Assembly: GCF_040358255.1 (NCBI RefSeq)
Contig: NZ_CP132938.1
Span: 3,968,001-4,032,000 of the forward strand
DNA length: 64,000 bases
Direction of reading: 5' to 3'
Source of the DNA: Tunturibacter gelidoferens
Lineage (GTDB): Bacteria; Acidobacteriota; Terriglobia; Terriglobales; Acidobacteriaceae
This document shows, one piece after another, positions 19,647 through 28,581 of this stretch; positions within the stretch are counted from its first letter, which is position 1, and every line of letters begins with the position of its first letter. A program made the position numbers and the translations under genes. The notes beneath the pieces were generated by a model. That model saw only the letters and a program-made list of their open reading frames with translations. It ran no database searches and was not told the origin of the DNA.

Positions 19647-20954
19647 TTATTTGACCTCTACCTCCGGCGTCACCGACATGCCTGGACGCAGGGCATAGTC
19701 GCCGTTCTCCTGTTGCAGATTCGTGAAATCGACACGAACGGGAATTCGCTGGACAACCTTGACATAGTTTCCAGTAGCGTTTTCAGGGGGAAACAGGGAG
19801 AGCCTCGATCCGGTAGCGCCGCCGATTTGAGTCACCTTGCCGTGGAACTTGCGGCCGCCAAGGGCATCCACTTTGAGAGTGACTGACTGCCCGGGCTTCA
19901 TCTTGGCGAGCTGTGTCTCCTTGAAGTTTGCCGTCACCCAGAGGTTGGTCAGCGGAATGATGGTTAGGACATCCTGCCCGATACTGAGATTGGCACCTAC
20001 CTGAACGTTCTTTTTGTTGACGATACCGGTGGTGGGAGCGGTGATGTGGGTATAGCCAAGATTAAGTACGGCCTGATCGACCTTGGCTTGGGCCTGCTTG
20101 ACGTCGGCGAGAGCTGAGTTTGCCTTCGCCTGTTGGACTCTTACCTGGTCGGGGCCGGTTTTCACGGATTGTGCCGCTTGAAATCGTGACTGGGCGAGTT
20201 TCTGGATTGACTGACTGACCGCAGCCTGGTAGCCGATGACCGTGGCTTCGGCCTCCAGCACAGACGCCTGATTCGCGGCATCGGTAGCGACGGCGGCATC
20301 ATACTGCTGCTTGGAGATGACGTCCTTCTCGACCAGCGGAGTGTAACGTTCAACGTCGAGATGCGATTTGACCGCGGTGGCCTTGGCTGCAACGACGCGA
20401 GCCTCTGCGGCCTGAGCTTGCTTGCGGGCCTGCTCCACTGCGGCGGAACTTCCGGTAACATCGGAGCCGGTGGTGCTGACGCTGGTGTTTACATTGACGC
20501 CGACGATTGGCACGTTCACCGTAGCCTGAATTGCGGCAGCCTGCGAGCTGGCGAGATTGGCCTGAGCCTGCTCGAGCGCCACCTGATAATCCCGGGGGTC
20601 GATCTCGGCGATAGGATCACCAACTTTAATCTGTTGATTGTCTTCAACGTAGACCTTGATGACCTGACCAGTTACTCGCGAGCTCACCTGGTAAAGATCG
20701 CCGTCAACCTGAGCGTCGTCGGTGTCCTCGCTGAAGGTCGAACGCCAGTAAAAGATTCCCGCGCCGATGACAAGCAGGATGATGACCGCAATGACAATAA
20801 ACTTGCGGCCGGATTTTTTCTCCGGAGCGTCGTCCTCTTCCTGTTTGTGCGAATCGGCTGGGGGCTGTTTTTCACCAGCGTTTTGCTTGATTTGCACGGT
20901 GCCGCTGATCTGCGCGGTCTGGCCGTCCTGCTGCTGATCTGATTGGTCTGGCAA
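19647..20954 (-). CDS. HlyD/EmrA-family membrane fusion protein
   Basis: The 435-residue protein has a cytoplasmic N-terminus rich in Gln, Lys and Asp, a membrane helix near residues 50-68 (VIAVIILLVIGAGIFYW), then a barrel-sandwich domain split around a coiled coil of Ala/Gln-rich helices. The pattern TGIVNKKNVQVGANLSIGQ and VTANFKETQLAKMKPGQ is typical of EmrA. Such adaptors link an inner-membrane exporter to a TolC channel. The tolC gene ends 2 bases upstream, so the two are one operon. No MFS or ABC partner is present nearby. Confidence 0.9.
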   Translation of the reverse strand: MPDQSDQQQDGQTAQISGTVQIKQNAGEKQPPADSHKQEEDDAPEKKSGRKFIVIAVIILLVIGAGIFYWRSTFSEDTDDAQVDGDLYQVSSRVTGQVIKVYVEDNQQIKVGDPIAEIDPRDYQVALEQAQANLASSQAAAIQATVNVPIVGVNVNTSVSTTGSDVTGSSAAVEQARKQAQAAEARVVAAKATAVKSHLDVERYTPLVEKDVISKQQYDAAVATDAANQASVLEAEATVIGYQAAVSQSIQKLAQSRFQAAQSVKTGPDQVRVQQAKANSALADVKQAQAKVDQAVLNLGYTHITAPTTGIVNKKNVQVGANLSIGQDVLTIIPLTNLWVTANFKETQLAKMKPGQSVTLKVDALGGRKFHGKVTQIGGATGSRLSLFPPENATGNYVKVVQRIPVRVDFTNLQQENGDYALRPGMSVTPEVEVK

Positions 20955-20956
20955 GT

Positions 20957-22480
20957 TTACTTTCCTCCGAGATAATCTTTGTAGTTGGACTGCGCGACGC
21001 CAAGAGCACGGGCCAGGGCAAGCTTGGCGACATTGTGCTGGTAGAGCGCGCTAATGTATTGATCGTTCGCCTGCTCTGTCTGCGACTGCGCCTGCGAGAC
21101 GGGGAGATTGTCCGAAACTCCGGCATGAAAGCGCTGCTGCGCCTCGCTGAGGGCCTCGTTGGCGAGATCCACATTTGAGTGAGTGGATTCGACCAGCTTG
21201 GCCGCCGACTGAATATCGAGCAGGCTGTCGTGCACATCCTGGTTGACCTGCTGGACCTGGTCTGAGAGCTTCGCGCGAGCCTGTTCATACTGGGCGTCGG
21301 CAACCTGCTCCTGTCCCCTGGTTTTGGCGATCTGAAGGATTGGTGCGCTTACCTGGCCAGTCGCGCTAAAGGTTCCATGCGAGTGGCCCGGCGTGGTCCC
21401 GATATCGCCGTAGTCCCCCGAGAAGCTTGCGACGGGAATTTGATAGGCCCAGGCCGAGGTCTTTTCGTCGCTGGCAGACTTCACTTGTTCGGCATAAGCC
21501 TTCAGGTCTTTCCGCGTCTTGAGCGCCTGCTGAAACGCGGCCTGCGGATCGACGTTGTCGAGCACCTGAAAGGGAACGAGGTCGGTCAGCCGGAAGACCT
21601 GTTCAAGGGGCAGCCCGATAGTTCGCGCCAGGGCAAGCTTGTCCTTTTCAAGGTTATTCTTCGCCGAGATCAGCGTCTGCTCTTCGTTCTGGTAGTCCAC
21701 CTGGGCGCGCAGCACGTCGAGCTTGGGACTGGTTCCGGCATCGTGTGCCGCGACGGCCTGGTCGAGCGAAACCTTTGACGTGGCTAACTCGGCCGTGACC
21801 GCCTCGATACGAGCGGCGTCCGCGATACACAGCAGATAGGCGTTGCCCACAGTCAGAGCTACCAGGTCGCGGGCGTCCTCTGCGGTAAGACGTGCGCCCT
21901 GGAAGTTATGCTTCGCTGCAAGGTAGTTCTTGAGAGCTGAGACGTTGACTAGATTCTGGGTCAGGTAGGCGCGGAAGTCGACCACCTGGAATGGCCCGAT
22001 GATGGGCTGGAGACCAGGGAACTTAATGCCGAAGGCCGCGAGGTTAACCTGCTCCACCTCGATGCTTGCCGATGCCGTAACGGTGGGAAGGAGTGGCTGC
22101 AGCTCCTCGAGACGCTGACCTGCAGCGTTCTTTACCGAGGAGGTCTGCAGGATGAGCCCGAGGTTCTGCCGCAGACCGCGCTGGATGGCATCGTCAAGCG
22201 AGAGGTCCAAAACCCCTTCGGTAGCTTTACCGGTCACCACGCTGCCTTTGAAGGAGTCCTGCGTCGGCTGGGCGCCGTTCTGGCCGGATGCGGTGTAAAG
22301 ATTTTGCTGGGCGTTCGCCACGGTGGAGCTGTTTGTGGCTGTGCTGGGCCCGCTGGCTGGGGTCTGCCTCGTCTGGCCGCCTGGCCCTTGCGCCTGCGAC
22401 AGACTGCAGGCTAGAAATAAGCACAACCCGAGATAACGAACTGACGCCTGAGCAGCGCCCGCTGTTTTGCTTTTGCTCAT
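20957..22480 (-). CDS. TolC-family outer-membrane efflux protein
   Basis: The 507-residue protein has a signal peptide (about 1-31, ending SLSQAQ), a low-complexity Thr/Gln stretch, and two long coiled-coil halves with LDLSLDDAIQRGLRQN and AQYEQARAKLSDQVQQVNQDVHD-like heptads, as in the TolC trimer. TolC makes the outer-membrane exit duct. The start at 22480 was picked for the signal peptide; ATG codons 7 and 12 residues upstream are possible. It is followed after 2 bases by the HlyD-like adaptor. Confidence 0.88.
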   Translation of the reverse strand: MSKSKTAGAAQASVRYLGLCLFLACSLSQAQGPGGQTRQTPASGPSTATNSSTVANAQQNLYTASGQNGAQPTQDSFKGSVVTGKATEGVLDLSLDDAIQRGLRQNLGLILQTSSVKNAAGQRLEELQPLLPTVTASASIEVEQVNLAAFGIKFPGLQPIIGPFQVVDFRAYLTQNLVNVSALKNYLAAKHNFQGARLTAEDARDLVALTVGNAYLLCIADAARIEAVTAELATSKVSLDQAVAAHDAGTSPKLDVLRAQVDYQNEEQTLISAKNNLEKDKLALARTIGLPLEQVFRLTDLVPFQVLDNVDPQAAFQQALKTRKDLKAYAEQVKSASDEKTSAWAYQIPVASFSGDYGDIGTTPGHSHGTFSATGQVSAPILQIAKTRGQEQVADAQYEQARAKLSDQVQQVNQDVHDSLLDIQSAAKLVESTHSNVDLANEALSEAQQRFHAGVSDNLPVSQAQSQTEQANDQYISALYQHNVAKLALARALGVAQSNYKDYLGGK

Positions 22481-22795
22481 ACGGTTAATCGTAACCTGCA
22501 TCTTGATTAGATTCACGGACTAGTTTATTGCAACACCGTCATAACGGTAGGAGCTTAATGGCTTTGTCACAAACTTACATGTATGTGTTACTGATGCAGT
22601 CGGTTGTGAAAAATCTTCAAAAGATGCTTTCGGTACACTCTGATCACCTTTGTTTCGGGATTTCAGCTTGCGCGAAGAAGTTTTTGTTGCTTTTTTGTCT
22701 AAGTTAGTCACAAAGACCGAGCTGTGATGGATGAGGCTTATAAACCGTATCGCCGGATCAAGCTGGCGTTCGGGTGAGATTGCGAGGAGTTAGGA
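22481..22795. other. Intergenic region between divergent tolC and a Gfo/Idh/MocA gene
   Basis: 315 bp holding both promoters. An 8-bp palindrome TACATGTA lies near the middle, but no extended operator or known regulator site was recognised. The downstream ATG has a GAGGAG ribosome site. Confidence 0.35.
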
Positions 22796-23869
22796 ATGGC
22801 TGCTGAGATTGGCGTTGCGGTGGTTGGGTTTGGATTGGCGGGGCAGGTGTTTCACGCTCCATTTGTGAGCGCTGTCCCTGGGCTGAAGCTGGAGGCGATC
22901 GTCCAGCGCAAGGGCGATGAGGCTGGAAAGGCTTATCCTTCGGCGCGGATTCTCAGGTCGGTTGAGGAGGCGTTGAACGATCCTGCGGTGCAGCTTGTCG
23001 TAGTGGGAACGCCGAATGAGACTCACTTCGACCTTGCGAAGCAGGCTCTGCTGGCGGGAAAGCATGTGGTCGTCGATAAGCCTTTTGCTGCGACCAGCAA
23101 GCAGACTTTAGAGCTAGAGGAGCTTGGATTGAAGCAGGGCTTGGTGCTCGCTCCGTTTCACAATCGGCGCTGGGATGGAGACTTCTTGACGGTGAAGAAG
23201 ATTTTGAAAGACGAGGCCGTGGGGCGGCTGGTGACCTACGAATCTCACTTCGACCGGTTCCGGCCGGTGCCTCGCGAGAATACGTGGAAGGAGGGCGCCA
23301 GCGGCTGCAATGGACTGCTGTTCGACCTGGCGCCTCATCTTGTGGACCAGGTGCTCGCTCTCTTTGGCGTTCCGGACGGGATCACTGCGAGCGTCAGAAT
23401 GGATCGGGACTCGACCGATATCGAAGATGCGTTCGATATCGCGCTCGAGTACCCCAAGATGCGGGCTCACTGCCGATCGAGCATGCTGGCCTGCGATGCT
23501 GCACCGAGGTTTCTGCTGCATGGGACCAAGGGAAGCTTCAAGAAGTTTGGCCTCGATCCGCAGGAGCCTGCGCTGCTTGGTGGAGCGAAGCTGCCTCGCA
23601 TGGGCGAAGGGGAGTGGCTGGCCGACGCCGAGGAGCACTGGGGCACTCTGACGGTTGCGCCTAACCCCAACGACCCTGGCACCCTGACCCGCACCAAAAT
23701 GAAAACGGAGCTGGGAGACTACCGCAACTACTATGCGAACGTTCGCGATGCGATCAACGGCACGGCTGAGCTGGCGGTAAAGCCCGAGGACGGCTATCGG
23801 ACCATCAAGCTGCTCGAGATGGCCAGGCAGAGTTCTCTGGAGGGACGTACGCTGCCGATCTCCTTCTAA
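22796..23869 (+). CDS. Gfo/Idh/MocA-family oxidoreductase
   Basis: The 357-residue protein begins with the NAD(P)-binding Rossmann motif (VAVVGFGLAGQVFHAPF), has the VDKP signature at about residue 96 (the EKP-like catalytic lysine) and the C-terminal sheet domain. Related enzymes oxidise or reduce sugars and inositols. The substrate is unknown. It stands alone on the plus strand, divergent from the efflux pair. GAGGAGTTAGGA precedes the start. Confidence 0.88.
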   Translation: MAAEIGVAVVGFGLAGQVFHAPFVSAVPGLKLEAIVQRKGDEAGKAYPSARILRSVEEALNDPAVQLVVVGTPNETHFDLAKQALLAGKHVVVDKPFAATSKQTLELEELGLKQGLVLAPFHNRRWDGDFLTVKKILKDEAVGRLVTYESHFDRFRPVPRENTWKEGASGCNGLLFDLAPHLVDQVLALFGVPDGITASVRMDRDSTDIEDAFDIALEYPKMRAHCRSSMLACDAAPRFLLHGTKGSFKKFGLDPQEPALLGGAKLPRMGEGEWLADAEEHWGTLTVAPNPNDPGTLTRTKMKTELGDYRNYYANVRDAINGTAELAVKPEDGYRTIKLLEMARQSSLEGRTLPISF

Positions 23870-24106
23870 ATAGGCCCTCTGGATATCTGTTTTGTAACTC
23901 GTTTTGTTTGTTTAATTTACGAATAGGTCTCCGCAAGCTATCCATTACCAAAGGGTTATAGGCAAATTCTTCTAAACAAACAGGTTAGAGGTTGGGTGCT
24001 CTTTTCCAAAGAAAAGCCCCGGTTTATGTGCTGAATTGGTGCGGGGTTTAGCGGTTTGGGGGCTTGACACGAATTTTTCGGGCGTTGTTCGAATGTCAGC
24101 GGACAA

Positions 24107-24261
24107 TGAGGAGGAATTGCAGCGCAACGATAACAGCAGATTCCTCCGCTTCGCTGCGGAATGACAACAAAAGAAGAGGCAACGACAAAGGCAGACAAAA
24201 GAACAGGCAACGGCAAGAGCAGACGAAAGGGCAGCGGCAAAGGCATACAAAAAAGATGGGC
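24107..24261 (+). repeat. Intergenic repeat tract with a hairpin and three degenerate units
   Basis: In the 488-bp gap before argJ, a hairpin (CCGCTTCGCTGCGG) at about 24147-24160 is followed by three imperfect A/G/C-rich units (24181-24208, 24209-24238, 24239-24261) sharing GGCAAC and GGCAGAC/GAGCAGAC cores. The tract is purine-rich on the plus strand. Open frames across it are low complexity and not called. The rest of the gap (23870-24106) shows nothing clear. Confidence 0.6.
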
Positions 24262-24357
24262 AAAAAAGCAGGCTCGTCGACTGGGCTGCGTGTTTGTTCG
24301 GAGCAACTATGGTTGTTGTGACAGGTTCAGGTGCATGAAGATTGTAGAGTGGAGAGT

Positions 24358-25596
24358 ATGCAGAGTGACGAGGGCGTGAAGTCGCAGGGACTGCCGCTGG
24401 GGTTTGTGTGGGGTGCGGTGAAGGCCGGAATCAAGGCGAGTGGTAATGCAGATGTTGCGATTGCGGTCGCGGCCAAGGGTGCGAACGGCGCTGCGATGTT
24501 TACGAAGAACCAGGTGGTGGCGGCGCCGGTGACGGTGGGGCGGCGGCATATGGCTTCGACCGGCGGGCGTGTGGGCGTGGTGCTGGTGAATGCGGGAAAT
24601 GCGAACTGCGCGACGGGGCAGCCTGGGGTCGACGCCTGCGTGCAGACGTGTGTGGCAGCGGCGGAGAGGTTTCGTTGCATCTTCGACGAGGTCTTCCCTT
24701 CTTCGACCGGGATTATCGGCGTGCCGTTTCCTGCAGAGAAGGTGGTAGCTGCGTTGCCTGAGCTGGAGAGGGTGATGGGTGCAACGCCGGAGCACGCGGA
24801 CTCTTTTGCCCGGGCGATTATGACGACCGACACGAAGATGAAGGTGGCGCGGGCTTCGGTCGATGTCGATGGAGTTGAGGTGCGGATCTTCGGTGTGGCG
24901 AAGGGCGCGGGGATGATTCATCCTCAGCTGGGAACGCCGGTAGGGCCGGCGCATGCGACGATGCTGGTTTATCTGTTTACCGATATTGTTGCGGAGAGCG
25001 AACAGCTGCGCGGGTTACTGGAGCCGGCGGTGGAGCGGAGCTTCAATTCGATCTCGATTGATGGCGACACTTCGACCAACGATACGGTGCTGCTGCTGGC
25101 TAGCGGAGCGAGTGGCGTGAAGCTCGATGCGCGCACGCAGGAGCCGTTTGCCAACGCGCTGAAGCTGGTGTGCGGGTCGCTGGCGTACCAGATTGTGGAT
25201 GATGGCGAAGGCGTGGGGCATGTGGTGACGCTGCATATAACCGGCGCGCGGACAGAGGCAGAGGCCAAGCAGATTGCAAAGGCGATTGCACACTCACCAC
25301 TATGTAAGACGGCGTGGTCGAGTGCGGATCCGAACTGGGGGCGTCTGCTGGCGGCGGCGGGATACAGTGGCGTGGTGTTCGATCCAGCGCTGGTGAATAT
25401 CACGATCGGGGCGCAGCCGGTGTTTGAACTTGGGGTGCGGTCGGCTGCTTTCCAGGAGAGCGCTGCGCACGCGGAGATGCAGGCTCGGGACTACACGATC
25501 ATGATGGATCTGGGGTTGGGCGAGGCGGAGTGCCGGTTTCTGACTTGCGACCTGACGGAAGAATATGTGCGGATTAATGCGGATTATTCGACTTAG
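24358..25596 (+). CDS. argJ: Bifunctional ornithine acetyltransferase / N-acetylglutamate synthase
   Basis: The 412-residue protein is ArgJ of arginine synthesis: it transfers acetyl from N-acetylornithine to glutamate and may also use acetyl-CoA. The self-cleavage site is ATML, with Thr201 as the new N-terminal nucleophile, and SIDGDTSTNDT follows as in the family. The usual segment KGxGMIxPxMATML is lengthened here by about eight residues between HP and ATML. The start uses the ATG behind GAGTGGAGAG. No other arg gene is near. Confidence 0.93.
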   Translation: MQSDEGVKSQGLPLGFVWGAVKAGIKASGNADVAIAVAAKGANGAAMFTKNQVVAAPVTVGRRHMASTGGRVGVVLVNAGNANCATGQPGVDACVQTCVAAAERFRCIFDEVFPSSTGIIGVPFPAEKVVAALPELERVMGATPEHADSFARAIMTTDTKMKVARASVDVDGVEVRIFGVAKGAGMIHPQLGTPVGPAHATMLVYLFTDIVAESEQLRGLLEPAVERSFNSISIDGDTSTNDTVLLLASGASGVKLDARTQEPFANALKLVCGSLAYQIVDDGEGVGHVVTLHITGARTEAEAKQIAKAIAHSPLCKTAWSSADPNWGRLLAAAGYSGVVFDPALVNITIGAQPVFELGVRSAAFQESAAHAEMQARDYTIMMDLGLGEAECRFLTCDLTEEYVRINADYST

Positions 25597-25603
25597 AGAT
25601 GCT

Positions 25604-25760
25604 GTCCTGCCGGACGGGCCACTGCGCGTGGGGCGGTCACTTCGTGACATGTATACCGCTTTGCGTGGCGCTCCCGCTGGTCGCGAACAGGATCTTGATT
25701 CCGACCAACGGGAGGACCGCGCGAAGCAGTAAAAAGGCGTGTGAACGCCTCCGGCAGGAC
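25604..25760. repeat. Palindromic 3'-end element, copy 2 (terminator-type right arm)
   Basis: The left arm (GTCCTGCCGGACGGG with GTCACTTCGTGAC) starts 7 bases after the argJ stop. The centre has CTCCCGCTGGTCGCG and CCGACCAACGGGAG. The right arm is replaced by a short hairpin module, ending GCAGGAC at 25760. Confidence 0.85.
25731..25749 (-). terminator. Terminator hairpin inside the palindromic element
   Basis: On the minus strand GGCGT-TCAC-ACGCC is followed by five T residues, a typical intrinsic terminator. It faces away from aceE. The equivalent module occurs in the left arm of the copy at 48.6 kb. Confidence 0.65.
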
Positions 25761-25821
25761 CAAGGTTTTACGTTTTAGCGTAAGCCTTATATCGTTATAA
25801 GCGTGGGAGCAACGAAGACCT

Positions 25822-28497
25822 ATGACAACGAAACTGGAAGAAGCCGCCAAGCAGGACTTTACCGCAGAGGTCTCCGAGTGGATTGAGGCGTTTGATGACG
25901 TCGTTGCCGCAGACTGGGAGCAGGGGTCGGAGTTGCTGGAGGCTCTGCGGAAGCGCGCGCATGAGGCCGGAGTGCCGACGCCGAGCGAGCTGACGACCCC
26001 CTATCGCAATACGATTCCAAAGCATGACGAGCTGCCATACCCGGGCGACAGAGCATTGGAGCGCCGAGTAGAGAGCCTGATTCGCTGGAACGCGATGGCG
26101 ATGGTGCATGGTCAGAACAAAAAGGACGCCGGGATTGGTGGACATATCTCGACGTACTCGTCGCTAGCTACGTTGCTGGAGGTTGGGTTCAATCACTTCT
26201 TTCATGCGAAGTACTCCGTCGGTGGGCAGGAGCAGCCGGGAGACTTTGTTTACTTTCAGGGCCATGCTTCGCCGGGAGTGTATGCGCGGGCTTATCTTGA
26301 AGGGCGTTTGGATGACGAGAGGTTGAAGAACTTTAGGCATGAGCTGAGAGAGACGCCGGGGTTGAGCTCGTATCCGCACCCGTGGCTGATGCCGAACTTC
26401 TGGAACTTCCCTACGGTATCGATGGGGATCGGACCTTTGAATGCGATCTATCAGGCGCGGTTTATGCGGTATCTGGAGAACCGGAAGTTGATTGAGCAGA
26501 CCGACCGCAGGGTGTGGGCGTTTGTGGGCGATGGCGAGACGGATGAGGTTGACAGCCTTGGTGCGATCTCGGTGGCCGCTCGCGAGAAGCTGGATAATTT
26601 GATCTTCGTCGTCAATTGCAATTTACAAAGGCTTGACGGCCCGGTGCGTGGGAACAAGCGGATCATCGATGAGTTGGAGGGCGTCTTCCGCGGAGCTGGG
26701 TGGAACGTCATCAAGGTGATCTGGGGTTCGGATTGGGATGCGTTGTTTGAGCGCGACCACACCGGATTGCTACTGCGGCGGATGGAAGAGTGCGTCGATG
26801 GCGAGTACCAGACCTTCAAGGCGAAGGGCGGGGCTTACCTGCGCGAGCACTTCTTCGGGAAGTATCCGGAGCTGCTTGAGTTGGTGAAGGATATGTCCGA
26901 TGAGCAGCTTGGTTTATTGCATCGCGGTGGCCATGACCGGACGAAGATCTACAACGCTTATAAGCGCGCGGTGGAGCACAAGGGCGGCCCGACCGTGATT
27001 CTGGCGAAGACCGTGAAGGGGCATGGATTGGGCTCGGCGCAAAGCAGAAACGCGACACACTCGGAGAAGAAGCTGGCCGATGATGGGCTGGCGGCGTTTG
27101 TGAAGCGGTTTGAGATTCCGATTCCGGAGGAGGCGGCGAAGTCGGGTACGCCGTATCGGCCGGCGCAGGACTCTCCCGAGATTGTTTACATGCAGGAGCG
27201 CCGCAAGGAACTCGGTGGATATCTGCCGACGCGTGAGGTGCCGAAGATCAACTTCAAGGCTCCGGGGCTGGAGTACTTTGGCGAGTGGACGGCGGGCTCG
27301 AACAAGCGTGCCGTGTCGACGACGATGGGCTTCGTGAGCATACTGCGACACCTGATGAAGGACCCGGCGATTGGCAAGTTGATTGTGCCGATTGTGCCGG
27401 ATGAGGGCAGAACGTTTGGGCTGGAGTCGGCGATTCGGCAGGTGGGAATCTATGCGCCGGAGGGGCAGAAGTACAGCCCGCATGATGCGGATATGCTGCT
27501 CTACTACCGAGAGGATAAGGATGGGCAGATTCTGGAGGAGGGGATTACGGAGGCGGGGTCGATGGCCTCGTTTACCGCGGCGGGCACGGCGTATGTGAAC
27601 TACAAGGTGCCGGCAATTCCGTTCTACATGTACTACTCGATGTTTGGATTTCAGCGCATCGGGGATATGGTGTGGGCGTTTGCGGACTCGCGCGGCAAGG
27701 GCTTTTTGATGGGCGGTACGGCTGGGCGGACAACGATGCTTGGCGAAGGGTTGCAGCATCAGGATGGGCACAGCATCGTGCTCGCGAGCACGGTGCCGAC
27801 CTGCGTGACGTATGATCCGGCGTTTGTGTATGAGCTGGCAGTGGTGATTCAGGATGGCATCAGGCGAATGTATGAGAAGGGGGAGGACTGCTTCTACTAC
27901 ATCACGATGTACAACGAGGATTACGCGATGCCCGCGATGCCGGAGGGTTCGGCTGCGGGTATTCTGCGCGGGATCTACAAGCTGAAGCCGGCTGCCGGTG
28001 AGGCGACGGTGCAGTTGTTTGGCAGCGGGCCGATTCTGAATGAGGTGCTGCGAGCGCAGGAGATTCTTGCTTCGAAGTACAACGTGCATGCCGATGTCTG
28101 GAGCGTGACCAGCTATACGGAGTTGCGGCGGGATGCGCTGGCGGTGGAGCGATGGAATCGGCTGCATCCGGCGGAGAAGGAGAAGGTGCCGTATGTGCTG
28201 CAGGCACTGGGGAGCTCGGCTGGGCCGATTATTGCTACGAGCGACTACATGAAGTCGGTGCCGGATCTGTTGTCGCCGTGGCTGCCTTCTCGGCTGGTGA
28301 CGCTGGGGACTGATGGGTTCGGGCGAAGCGATAACCGCGAGCATCTGCGGCGACACTTTGAAGTGAGTGCTGAGGCGATCGTTGGAGCTACGCTGTCGAA
28401 GCTCGCTCGCGATGGCAAGTTCAAACCGAAGGCGGCGCAGAAGGCGTTGGCTGAGCTGGGGCTGGATGTCGAAGCGGTTGATCCGGCGCGTGCCTAG
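25822..28497 (+). CDS. aceE: Pyruvate dehydrogenase E1 component, homodimeric type
   Basis: The 891-residue protein matches AceE of the large homodimeric type. The thiamine-diphosphate motif is VGDGETDE at about 235 with its Asn in VNCNLQRLDGPVRGN. The E1-specific HGVGSAQ-like GLGSAQ and a C-terminal transketolase domain follow (TFGLESAIRQVGIYAPEGQ, LGTDGFGRSDNR). It decarboxylates pyruvate and loads acetyl onto lipoate. The E2 and E3 genes are not here. A hairpin terminator follows its stop, then a PdhA-like gene. Confidence 0.96.
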   Translation: MTTKLEEAAKQDFTAEVSEWIEAFDDVVAADWEQGSELLEALRKRAHEAGVPTPSELTTPYRNTIPKHDELPYPGDRALERRVESLIRWNAMAMVHGQNKKDAGIGGHISTYSSLATLLEVGFNHFFHAKYSVGGQEQPGDFVYFQGHASPGVYARAYLEGRLDDERLKNFRHELRETPGLSSYPHPWLMPNFWNFPTVSMGIGPLNAIYQARFMRYLENRKLIEQTDRRVWAFVGDGETDEVDSLGAISVAAREKLDNLIFVVNCNLQRLDGPVRGNKRIIDELEGVFRGAGWNVIKVIWGSDWDALFERDHTGLLLRRMEECVDGEYQTFKAKGGAYLREHFFGKYPELLELVKDMSDEQLGLLHRGGHDRTKIYNAYKRAVEHKGGPTVILAKTVKGHGLGSAQSRNATHSEKKLADDGLAAFVKRFEIPIPEEAAKSGTPYRPAQDSPEIVYMQERRKELGGYLPTREVPKINFKAPGLEYFGEWTAGSNKRAVSTTMGFVSILRHLMKDPAIGKLIVPIVPDEGRTFGLESAIRQVGIYAPEGQKYSPHDADMLLYYREDKDGQILEEGITEAGSMASFTAAGTAYVNYKVPAIPFYMYYSMFGFQRIGDMVWAFADSRGKGFLMGGTAGRTTMLGEGLQHQDGHSIVLASTVPTCVTYDPAFVYELAVVIQDGIRRMYEKGEDCFYYITMYNEDYAMPAMPEGSAAGILRGIYKLKPAAGEATVQLFGSGPILNEVLRAQEILASKYNVHADVWSVTSYTELRRDALAVERWNRLHPAEKEKVPYVLQALGSSAGPIIATSDYMKSVPDLLSPWLPSRLVTLGTDGFGRSDNREHLRRHFEVSAEAIVGATLSKLARDGKFKPKAAQKALAELGLDVEAVDPARA

Positions 28498-28524
28498 CAG
28501 CTTTTGAAGCGCTTTGATTGCGAT

Positions 28525-28555
28525 GAGGGTTCCTTGTGGGAACCCTCTCGTTTTG
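28525..28555 (+). terminator. Terminator between aceE and the PdhA-like gene
   Basis: GAGGGTTCC (28525-28533) pairs with GGAACCCTC (28539-28547) around TTGTG, followed by TCGTTTT. It would end or attenuate the aceE transcript before the next gene. Confidence 0.82.
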
Positions 28556-28581
28556 TAACTTGAAGTGTTACGGAGGGTTTG

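Noticed and set aside
24181..24261. CRISPR array
   Set aside because: Units are imperfect, directly adjacent, and lack unique spacers; no cas genes are present.
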